DNA from: an uncultured Agathobacter sp.
GTDB lineage: Bacteria; Bacillota; Clostridia; Lachnospirales; Lachnospiraceae
DNA length: 64,000 bases
Assembly: GCA_934365945.1 (NCBI GenBank)
Contig: CAKRNE010000003.1
Location: forward strand, 178,262-242,261
Reading direction: 5' to 3'
The notes under the pieces are model-generated. The model was given only the letters and a program-made list of their open reading frames with translations, searched no databases and was not told where the DNA came from. This document shows, piece after piece, positions 1 to 7,133 of this stretch (position 1 is the first letter of the stretch; each line of letters opens with the position of its first letter). The translations under genes and the position numbers were made by a program.

Positions 1-1234
1 TAACCTTTACATAACCACTATATAAAGCTTTCTTGCCTTCATATTTAAATGAAACTATTCTAAACTTATACTGAATTCCAGGTGACAAATTCTTAATCTT
101 TTGACTTGTTACCGTTTTATCCTTGATTTTAGCTATCTGCTGCCATTTGCCATCCTTAAGCTGCTGTATTACATAACCATCTGCACTATCATTCCTTCTC
201 CAGTTAATTTTTAAAGAGTTAACTGTTCTTCCACTGATTTTAACTTTTGTATTATTCTCTGGCAAGGTTGTTCCGCTAATCTTTACAGAGGCACCATAAA
301 ATGCTTTTCCATCAGCTTCTTTTACATAAGGTCTTATTCTAAATTTATAAGTATTACCTGCCGATAAATTTCCTACTGTAAATGACACAGTTTTATTTTT
401 CTTAATATTTGCGATTCTATTCCATTTTTTACCATCGACACTTAGCTGCTCAATAACATAACCTTTTGCACTATTACTTTTGCTCCAACTAAGCTGTAAT
501 GAATTGACTGTACGACTTGTTATGGCAAACTTTGCAACTTTTGAAGGTAATGTAGTAGCACTTATCTTTGTTGCACCACTATAAAGTACAATTTCTCCTT
601 CATTTTTATATGACTTTATTGCAAAATCATACTTTGTTCCTGCTGATAATTTGTTCACAGTATATGTAGTTATAGTATTTTTCTTAATTTTAGCAATTTT
701 TACCCATTTTCCATTTATTGACTGATAAACCGCATAACCATTTGCAATTTTATTTCTGTTCCAACCAATTTGTATTGAATTTTCTGTTCTACCAGCAATG
801 TTAACATTTTTTGTCTTAGACGGTAATGTAAGTGTTGTTGCATTGGTCTCAACATAATCACTATATAGGGTCTTACCGTTACAAACTTCGTAGACACGAA
901 TTCTGAATTGGTAATTCGTTCCTGCTGAAAGACTCTCTACTTTATACGAAGTAGTATTGCAGTCTTTTAAATCTGCAATTTTTACCCAGCTTCCGTCCTT
1001 AAACTGCTCAACGTTATACCCATCAGCATTGCTTACCCTATTCCAATTCAACTGTAAAGATGAAACCGCTACATTAGAACATGTAAACAAATCAACTTTC
1101 TGTACAATAACCTCGTTTCCCTCCGGGATAATCGGAAGCTCCCAATCATCTCCTGTACCACTTGCATACACTGCGTTGCAATTACCAACACACATGCATA
1201 ATACACAAAACATAATAAATATACCTTTTCTCAT
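1..1234 (-). CDS. Secreted multi-FN3 protein, partial (3' end outside window)
   Basis: The frame stays open from an ATG at 1234 to the left window edge: 411 codons with no stop, so the C-terminus is missing. A signal peptide (MRKGIFIMFCVLCMCVGNCN, cleavage probably after AVYA near residue 24) is followed by four fibronectin type III modules at about residues 43-133, 138-228, 230-323 and 328-411. Each carries the pattern NS(L/I)xxxW, then GYxxxQ, then GxW, then LSAGTxYxFxI. These modules closely resemble the two FN3 modules of the neighbouring muramidase, so the two genes probably exchanged or duplicated domains. I see no catalytic domain in the visible part; one could follow in the missing C-terminus. 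The start is supported by an AAAGGAT-type ribosome binding site about nine bases upstream. It has its own promoter at 1301-1329. Probable role: binding at or outside the cell wall. FN3 identity is clear; function is unknown. Confidence 0.85.
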   Translation of the reverse strand, partial: MRKGIFIMFCVLCMCVGNCNAVYASGTGDDWELPIIPEGNEVIVQKVDLFTCSNVAVSSLQLNWNRVSNADGYNVEQFKDGSWVKIADLKDCNTTSYKVESLSAGTNYQFRIRVYEVCNGKTLYSDYVETNATTLTLPSKTKNVNIAGRTENSIQIGWNRNKIANGYAVYQSINGKWVKIAKIKKNTITTYTVNKLSAGTKYDFAIKSYKNEGEIVLYSGATKISATTLPSKVAKFAITSRTVNSLQLSWSKSNSAKGYVIEQLSVDGKKWNRIANIKKNKTVSFTVGNLSAGNTYKFRIRPYVKEADGKAFYGASVKISGTTLPENNTKVKISGRTVNSLKINWRRNDSADGYVIQQLKDGKWQQIAKIKDKTVTSQKIKNLSPGIQYKFRIVSFKYEGKKALYSGYVKV

Positions 1235-1300
1235 ATTTTTTCCATCCTTTCTGACATTTTTTATGAGACTAAATCCTGTATATGTGTCATATACATATAT

Positions 1301-1329
1301 ATTATGCTACTTTTTTCCTAGAACTGCAA
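1301..1329 (-). promoter_or_regulatory. Promoter of the FN3 protein gene
   Basis: On the minus strand TTGCAG (1324-1329) and CATAAT (1301-1306) are separated by 17 bases. The whole block, including a GGAAAAA run in the spacer, is almost the same as the muramidase promoter at 2899-2927. Confidence 0.65.
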
Positions 1330-1349
1330 TGTTTTTTATTTTTAACCCC

Positions 1350-1385
1350 AAAAATGAGTGTTTCAAAAAGAACACTCATTTTTTT
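1350..1385 (-). terminator. Rho-independent terminator after the muramidase gene
   Basis: A perfect 13-bp stem (1371-1383 with 1350-1362, AAAAATGAGTGTT and its complement) with an 8-base loop begins directly after the TAG stop at 1386. Both arms end in A/T runs, so it could terminate from either side; the only adjacent transcript comes from the muramidase gene. Confidence 0.8.
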
Positions 1386-2864
1386 CTATTTACCAGAATG
1401 TAATGTATTTCCTGATACTATCTCGCCCTGACTATATATGCGCATATTTTCATCCTTAACATATGCTCGTACTCTAAATCTATATTTAGTTCCCTGAGAT
1501 AAATTTCCAATAGTATATGTATTCAAATTTCTAGACTTAAGTCTTTTTATTGCAATCCAATTATTGTTGCCCATATATTGTTCAACACTATAACCTTCTG
1601 CCGAACTGTTTTTATTCCACTTCAATTTTATTGCATTTTTAGAACGTCCAACAACTTTTACGCCAGAAATAGAAAGTGGTCTTGTTTTTCCGGCAACATA
1701 CACATATTTGCCATATATCGTCTTTTTACCGGATTTAACATATGCTCTTACTCGAAATTTATATAATCGTGAAGCCGCCAACTTTGAAACCCTACATGTT
1801 GTTGTTTTATTGCTAGTTATCTGATTTATCTTAACCCACTTTCCATTCCTATACTGCTCTACAACATAGCCTTTAGCCTTATTATTTGCTTTCCAAGCAA
1901 TTTCTAGAGCTTTATATGATCTATGCGTTATTGTTAAACCTTTAATCTTCGAAACATTCTGCTGCCTTTTTAAATATTTCATTGATGAACAGCCCTTAAT
2001 TCCATTATATGTAACATGTGCCCACTGTCCGTCTGCTTTTGACACATAAACCACTGCATTTGCAGGCATCGTTCCAATAACAGAACCGCCATGTCCATTT
2101 CTGATATTCAAAGCCGATGACGCTGTACAGATATAATATCCAGCATATGCTTCACTACAAGAACACGTATCAGTATTTCCATGAAGAAAAAGTGCTGCCT
2201 CCGCTTTTCTTCTTCTTGTAAGTCCATCCAATTCTTTGCCTCCGGCTTTATTCCATCTGGTAAAAGCGGCCGTAATCTGCTCATCTGTATAATTTGACAC
2301 TCCACTTATCAGATATGTCTTCAAATCGAATGTATCATATTTAACCCATATATTTCCAAGATTATATGTAAAACTTACAAGTGCATCAAATTGATTTTGT
2401 TTTATTGTAATATCATATTTACTCAAAAAATCATTTACGTTATTTTCAAATCTTATCAAATCTGATTTTAAAAGATTCTCAGCCTGTTGTTGTGTAATGG
2501 TCATTCCAGGGTAAACATCTGCTCCATAATGACCATATCCAATAGTGTAATATTGCTCACTGCTCGTTGCTTTATAGGCTGTAAGCCTACATCCCTCAAA
2601 TTCTTTAATCAAGTCCACTCCTGTCTGGCTTGTCCTCCAATTTGAAAAACGTGAAAAATTGCTTTCATTATCTTCTACTTTACGTGCTTCTTTAGGATTA
2701 ACTTCATCAGACGTAATATCTTTACCTGAACCATCATTATAAAAATCATATTTTATATATTTCTTTGGTTTATCATCTGCATATACAAACAAATAACTCC
2801 CAATTATAATAAAAAGAAAAAATAATGTGGCCACCATAAATTTACAAGGTATTGTTTTTTTCAT
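1386..2864 (-). CDS. Secreted GH24-type muramidase with SH3 and two FN3 domains
   Basis: The 492-residue protein has an N-terminal signal or anchor (hydrophobic residues about 10-28, then YADD). A GH24 phage-type lysozyme domain covers about 77-230: FEGCRLTAYK holds the catalytic Glu (about residue 90), followed by TIGYGH (Thr about 107), DALVSFTYNLG and GLTRRRKAEAALF, all GH24 hallmarks. A bacterial SH3-like domain covers about 240-300 (LNIRNGHGGSVIGTMP), and two FN3 modules cover 305-395 and 398-488. The expected reaction is cleavage of the MurNAc-GlcNAc bond of peptidoglycan outside the cell. No holin, capsid or integrase gene is near, so this is a host-encoded secreted muramidase and not a prophage lysis cassette. 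Its promoter matches that of the adjacent FN3 gene. Domain calls are strong; the role (wall turnover or attack on neighbours) is open. Confidence 0.9.
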   Translation of the reverse strand: MKKTIPCKFMVATLFFLFIIIGSYLFVYADDKPKKYIKYDFYNDGSGKDITSDEVNPKEARKVEDNESNFSRFSNWRTSQTGVDLIKEFEGCRLTAYKATSSEQYYTIGYGHYGADVYPGMTITQQQAENLLKSDLIRFENNVNDFLSKYDITIKQNQFDALVSFTYNLGNIWVKYDTFDLKTYLISGVSNYTDEQITAAFTRWNKAGGKELDGLTRRRKAEAALFLHGNTDTCSCSEAYAGYYICTASSALNIRNGHGGSVIGTMPANAVVYVSKADGQWAHVTYNGIKGCSSMKYLKRQQNVSKIKGLTITHRSYKALEIAWKANNKAKGYVVEQYRNGKWVKINQITSNKTTTCRVSKLAASRLYKFRVRAYVKSGKKTIYGKYVYVAGKTRPLSISGVKVVGRSKNAIKLKWNKNSSAEGYSVEQYMGNNNWIAIKRLKSRNLNTYTIGNLSQGTKYRFRVRAYVKDENMRIYSQGEIVSGNTLHSGK

Positions 2865-2898
2865 ACTCTAATCTTCCTTCCAAATATAATCCACATAT

Positions 2899-2927
2899 AT
2901 TATGCAACCTTTTTCCCACTTTTGCAA
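2899..2927 (-). promoter_or_regulatory. Promoter of the muramidase gene
   Basis: TTGCAA (2922-2927) and CATAAT (2899-2904) on the minus strand with a 17-base spacer; the start codon is 35 bases further on. Spacer and flanks match the FN3 gene promoter. Confidence 0.7.
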
Positions 2928-2947
2928 CAATAATATATAATAACATA

Positions 2948-2975
2948 AAGGAATCCGGCATTCACCGGACCCCTT
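2948..2975 (-). terminator. Terminator-like inverted repeat after the transglutaminase-like gene
   Basis: An 11-bp stem (2948-2958 with 2965-2975, with G-T pairs, core CCGGA/TCCGG) and a 6-base loop lies 30 bases after the stop at 3006. The T-rich tail is better on the plus side than on the minus side, so its strength as a minus-strand terminator is uncertain. Confidence 0.5.
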
Positions 2976-3005
2976 ATTTTTATGCACTCTTATAAATATA
3001 ATGCA

Positions 3006-4262
3006 CTAACATCTATTAATATTTTTATATTTTTTGTTATTATGTTTAACATATTTTGGAGCAGATTTCACTGAAGTACCTCGAAATCCCATAACTGGTT
3101 TTGCTAAACGACTACCTTTTAAATTTGTATTTTTATTAACTATAAACCATTTATAAGTACCCTTATTGAAATACGGCGAAACATAATTTTTTGTTATAAC
3201 CTCATCATATTTTGCTGCTGGTTTTTTCCAAAATGACTCAATCACATGATGCCTGTCTCTTCCATTATGACTAAGTGTTTTTTCACTTCTTCCGTAATAA
3301 GTATAATCAATTCCCTTACTATCCTTATCAGCCCAAGTTGTATCTGACTGATACCACTGTCCATGAATTTTTACGATATTCCAAGCATGATCTATACTTG
3401 TAACTTCGACAGTTCTTACTCCGGAAGCATTCAATAGCATTTGTAATGTTGCTGCATACCCGGCACACACAGTTTTTCCCTGACAAACCATACTATAAGC
3501 CGACTGATCGTATGTTCCATATTTATATACAGTATTCTTACACACAATATCAAAAGCCGCTTTATGTCTTTTTTCCGGAAGACTTGAGGTTTTCTTAATC
3601 TTGCTTACCCAGCTATTCACTCTTTTACAAAAAGAATTAACCTGATTTTTTCTATAAGAACCTTTCTTAAATGAATCATAAACCCTTATTCCAAGTATAT
3701 ATCCCTTGGTCCAATTCCATCTTAAAAATGATCTGTTTGATAAGAAAAAATACTGTGGGTGGGAAATCTTAAAGGTATTTACAAAATCAAACACCTTTCT
3801 CGAAGACCATCCTTTAAAATAATAGGTTCGAGTTTCCACACCATAACCTTTGATATTTTTTCCACTCTCAGCAACTGACATGCAAAGTCTGTTCAACTCA
3901 TTCCAAGCCTTTTTTTCCTGTTTACTAAGCTTGTTATAATAATAGTCATTCGAAAAACTATTCCAATAACTTGCCTTTGCCTCACTACAGGTTTCAGATT
4001 CAATTACAGCATCCCTTCTCTGAATCTCAGAATACTCCTTATCCGTTATAACAGAAACTTCTGTTTCCATTCCTTTATAACCGGATTTTTCTACCGGTGC
4101 CTGAGAAAACGCTGTCGCAGCCTCCTCAATAACCTCGGTTTCCTGTTCTTGCTGTAATGAATCTAACCCCGAAACATTTTCAGAAGCATAGACTCCAACA
4201 GTTGAAGAACACAGCATAAATACTGATAAAACAATAGATAGTAATTTTTTTCGCATTTTCAT
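3006..4262 (-). CDS. Secreted transglutaminase-like protein
   Basis: The 418-residue protein starts with a clear signal peptide (residues 1-26, ending VGVYA). After an acidic spacer (28-95), the C-terminal half holds a transglutaminase/protease-like core. GKTVCAGYA has the candidate nucleophile Cys266, SIDHAWNIV has His292 and YQSDTTWAD has Asp307, giving the Cys-His-Asp triad in the usual order. Proteins of this fold in Firmicutes are often extracellular and may act on peptide bonds or cross-links; the substrate is not evident here. The gene follows the LCP gene by about 70 bases, probably with its own weak promoter, and ends at an inverted repeat. Fold and triad are read from sequence; the true reaction (protease, transglutaminase or amidase) is unknown. 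Confidence 0.85.
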   Translation of the reverse strand: MKMRKKLLSIVLSVFMLCSSTVGVYASENVSGLDSLQQEQETEVIEEAATAFSQAPVEKSGYKGMETEVSVITDKEYSEIQRRDAVIESETCSEAKASYWNSFSNDYYYNKLSKQEKKAWNELNRLCMSVAESGKNIKGYGVETRTYYFKGWSSRKVFDFVNTFKISHPQYFFLSNRSFLRWNWTKGYILGIRVYDSFKKGSYRKNQVNSFCKRVNSWVSKIKKTSSLPEKRHKAAFDIVCKNTVYKYGTYDQSAYSMVCQGKTVCAGYAATLQMLLNASGVRTVEVTSIDHAWNIVKIHGQWYQSDTTWADKDSKGIDYTYYGRSEKTLSHNGRDRHHVIESFWKKPAAKYDEVITKNYVSPYFNKGTYKWFIVNKNTNLKGSRLAKPVMGFRGTSVKSAPKYVKHNNKKYKNINRC

Positions 4263-4283
4263 TTCTCCTCTCTTTAATTTTTA

Positions 4284-4312
4284 ATAATGCTACTATTCTT
4301 ACATTTTGTTAT
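4284..4312 (-). promoter_or_regulatory. Possible promoter of the transglutaminase-like gene
   Basis: ATAACA (4307-4312) and CATTAT (4284-4289), 17 bases apart on the minus strand. The -10 context GTAGCAT resembles that of the FN3 gene promoter, but the -35 is poor. Confidence 0.35.
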
Positions 4313-4335
4313 CCCATCTTATTATCTCTTATTTA

Positions 4336-5799
4336 TTACTCGTTTAATACCCCATTAATAAGCTCTTTTGCATGGTTTACATCATCCACATTAGGTTCCA
4401 TTACATAAGCCCTTGTTCTAGGCATAGAATATGTGGTGCAGGATTTTCCTTCACCGGTGACAGTATAAGAATCAATTGTGTATGACGTATTGTCCACAAG
4501 CTGATTCTTAACCAGTGAATATATATCCTCTGATGACATATCTGTCTGGAATGCTCCAGCCACACCATCCAGTATCTTAGAATAGTTATATAAAACTTCC
4601 TTTGATGAAAGCTTATTAATCATAGCAGTTACAACCTTCATCTGGTTTTCTCCACGCTGAATATCTCCAGCGGCAAACGCATGTCTCTCCCTTGCGAAAG
4701 CAAGCGCTTCTATACCTGATAAATGGTTCTCTCCAACAGTATAATGCTTTACCGGCTCAACTGTAAAGTCCTTATCGGAATAAACATCAATTCCACCCAT
4801 GGCATCTATAATCTGTTCAAATCCACTAAAGTTCATACGAACATAATAATTTACTTTCACATCATAAAGGCTCTCAAGAGCTCCTATAGAATTATCCACT
4901 CCATAAAGACCTGCATGTGTAAGTTTATCCTTCACACCATTACTCTTTGGATGAGTCACATAATAATCTCTTGGAGTGTTTATAAGCTGAATATGCTTTG
5001 TTTTTGTATCTACAACAGCTAAAATATTTACATCACTTCTGCTTCTCACAGATACATCACCAAATGTATCAATACCACTTATATAAACAACAAATTTATC
5101 AAGGTTATTCTCCTGACTCTTATCAACCACCTTTATATAATTGACTATATCATTAGAATAGATAATCTTGATTTTACTCTCAAAATCCTCATAGCCTTCG
5201 CCTTCCTCAATAACTGATATATTTGCTTTGTTTAAAACCATTGCCTTAATCGTTTGGTTATACAAGGCATCAACCATAGCAAAATTATCATCAAAGGCAT
5301 TGTAATTGGCAGAACCACCAACACTATTATCAATTTCACTCATTATCTTTTTAGAAGAATCAATATCATCATCATTAACATAGCCTATCAAAAGCTCTGA
5401 CAAATCAGATATATCTTCTGTCTGGGAATCCTTGAGTACAGCAATAACCATCTCTGTCTTTTCCTCACGTCCCTTATCTGTCACCTTGTCCACAGTTTTG
5501 TCAACCTTATTGATTGCAAGTACACCTACTATCATGACAGCTATAAGAGCAATTGAAATGATACTTGTCAATATTCCCGGCCAAAGCTTTCTGGCCGCAA
5601 TTAAATCAATAAATATAACTACTACAATAACTACAATTCCTACTATAAGAAATTTGCTTGGCAAAATATTCATTTTAATTAATTTTGTCAAAACTACAAC
5701 TGACGTAATAAGAAATACCATGGCAACAAGCCACGCTATATACTTAAAAGAAAAATGTTTTCTTTCAGCATCTTCATCTCTAAATTTTCTTTCTCTCAT
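4336..5799 (-). CDS. LCP (LytR-CpsA-Psr) family glycopolymer ligase
   Basis: This protein has three N-terminal hydrophobic helices within about the first 110 residues and an extracellular LCP domain in its second half. LCP marks are SRSDVNILAVVD, LINTPRDYYV and the ARERHAFAAGDIQRGENQ segment, whose Arg and Asp residues bind the polyprenyl pyrophosphate. LCP enzymes move wall teichoic acid or capsule-like polymers from the lipid carrier onto peptidoglycan. I chose the ATG at 5799 over one 14 codons upstream because AAAGGAG lies at good distance before it. The gene follows the sugar transferase by about 30 bases at the end of the polysaccharide run, which fits attachment of that polymer as the last step. 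Confidence 0.92.
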   Translation of the reverse strand: MRERKFRDEDAERKHFSFKYIAWLVAMVFLITSVVVLTKLIKMNILPSKFLIVGIVVIVVVIFIDLIAARKLWPGILTSIISIALIAVMIVGVLAINKVDKTVDKVTDKGREEKTEMVIAVLKDSQTEDISDLSELLIGYVNDDDIDSSKKIMSEIDNSVGGSANYNAFDDNFAMVDALYNQTIKAMVLNKANISVIEEGEGYEDFESKIKIIYSNDIVNYIKVVDKSQENNLDKFVVYISGIDTFGDVSVRSRSDVNILAVVDTKTKHIQLINTPRDYYVTHPKSNGVKDKLTHAGLYGVDNSIGALESLYDVKVNYYVRMNFSGFEQIIDAMGGIDVYSDKDFTVEPVKHYTVGENHLSGIEALAFARERHAFAAGDIQRGENQMKVVTAMINKLSSKEVLYNYSKILDGVAGAFQTDMSSEDIYSLVKNQLVDNTSYTIDSYTVTGEGKSCTTYSMPRTRAYVMEPNVDDVNHAKELINGVLNE

Positions 5800-5830
5800 T
5801 TGTTCTCCTTTCGGTTGTTCATCACATATA

Positions 5831-7117
5831 TTAAACATCACTACTTCCTTTTATTAAAGTAGGTACTGTCATAAGCACAATTTTCAAATCCAGTAATAAA
5901 GAATAATTCTCTATATATATCATATCCCAACGAAGCTTTTCTAAAAAGTCAGTGTGATAATCTCCATGTACTTGTGCATATCCCGTCAAGCCGGCTTTTA
6001 CCGTCGTTCTGAATCTATACTCTGGAATACTCTGCACTATTTCTTCAATCAATTCTGGGCGCTCTGGTCTCGGTCCTACTATACTCATATCACCCATCAA
6101 AATATTAATAAGCTGAGGCAGCTCATCTATTTTAAATCTCCTTATAAAATGTCCAACTTTAGTAATTCTATCATCCCCATACTCTGTTATATGAAAATCA
6201 GATTTCTCAACATGTTCAACCATACTTCTAAACTTAAGTATAGAAAAAACTTTGCCATCTTTAGTACAACGATCCTGTTTATAAAAAACCTGACCACCAT
6301 CTTCCATCTTAATGGCGATTGCGGTTAATACAAATACCCAAGATGTAAGTATAAGTCCAATTACAGAAATCAAAATATCAAAAAGTCTCTTTACCACAGT
6401 AGCTCGTCTTGATATTCCAGGTTTTTGACAATAAAAACAAATATTGTCCTCATCCTGCGTCAAATAAGAAGCTCTCATCTGAATATCTGATATTTTAGCT
6501 GAAAGATACACATCTTTACCTGCATCAAAACACTGCTTTAATATATCATTTCTCACTTCCGCCGTAACATCATATATATATATTAAATCATTCAACTCAA
6601 TTATTTGTTCAAGATTGTTATTTAAACAATCAACTGACACGCACTCATCTATTTCTCTTATTCCTGTCGGTTTTGTTTTCTCATATATATAGAGAATCTT
6701 CCCCTTCTTTCCCGGATAAACAACCTTATTCCAGAAAATGCATAACAAAAGTATAGATATAATGTGCAAAACAAGCATTATTATATATCCAAATTCCCAT
6801 CTACACTTAAATACTGAAACAATACTTATATTCTCTGTATTTGTTTCAGTAAAATATGTATAAAGAAATACACCCATAACCAAATCTGTTACAATGCACT
6901 TAAGAACCAAACTTAGCTCTCGTTCATAATAAAGATGAATATTTCTACCATGGTTATTACAAGTTATAGCATATGTAATAAAAGAATATCCAAGTAAGAA
7001 CAAAAGGCTGACCCTTGTAAACGGTATCATCAAGAAAAAAATAGCATATTCTATTATAAGCATTATAAGGATGGCCAAACTTGAGACCTGGCATCCAGAA
7101 GAAATTTTGGATTTCAT
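5831..7117 (-). CDS. Polyprenyl-phosphate sugar-1-phosphate transferase (polymer priming)
   Basis: The 428-residue protein has about four N-terminal membrane segments, a central soluble part, and a C-terminal bacterial sugar transferase domain from about residue 240. That domain starts with VVKRLFDILISVIGLIL, then KMEDGGQVFYKQDR, LKFRSMV, the DELPQLINILMGDMS region and VGPRPERPE, which are signatures of the WbaP/EpsL/CpsE class. These enzymes start polymer assembly by loading a sugar phosphate on undecaprenyl phosphate at the inner membrane face. It lies between the LCP gene and a COG5610-like gene with short gaps, so it is likely co-transcribed. Which sugar it transfers cannot be read from sequence. 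Confidence 0.92.
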   Translation of the reverse strand: MKSKISSGCQVSSLAILIMLIIEYAIFFLMIPFTRVSLLFLLGYSFITYAITCNNHGRNIHLYYERELSLVLKCIVTDLVMGVFLYTYFTETNTENISIVSVFKCRWEFGYIIMLVLHIISILLLCIFWNKVVYPGKKGKILYIYEKTKPTGIREIDECVSVDCLNNNLEQIIELNDLIYIYDVTAEVRNDILKQCFDAGKDVYLSAKISDIQMRASYLTQDEDNICFYCQKPGISRRATVVKRLFDILISVIGLILTSWVFVLTAIAIKMEDGGQVFYKQDRCTKDGKVFSILKFRSMVEHVEKSDFHITEYGDDRITKVGHFIRRFKIDELPQLINILMGDMSIVGPRPERPELIEEIVQSIPEYRFRTTVKAGLTGYAQVHGDYHTDFLEKLRWDMIYIENYSLLLDLKIVLMTVPTLIKGSSDV

Positions 7118-7133
7118 ATTATCTTTCGCTTTT

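Noticed and set aside
957..1403. Plus-strand frame of 148 codons
   Set aside because: It lies antisense over the N-terminal half of the FN3 gene, its promoter and the muramidase terminator; composition is Phe/Thr/Leu-rich as expected for a shadow.
1386..2864. Prophage remnant
   Set aside because: The GH24 domain is phage-like, but no other phage gene is near and the protein has a signal peptide and FN3 modules.
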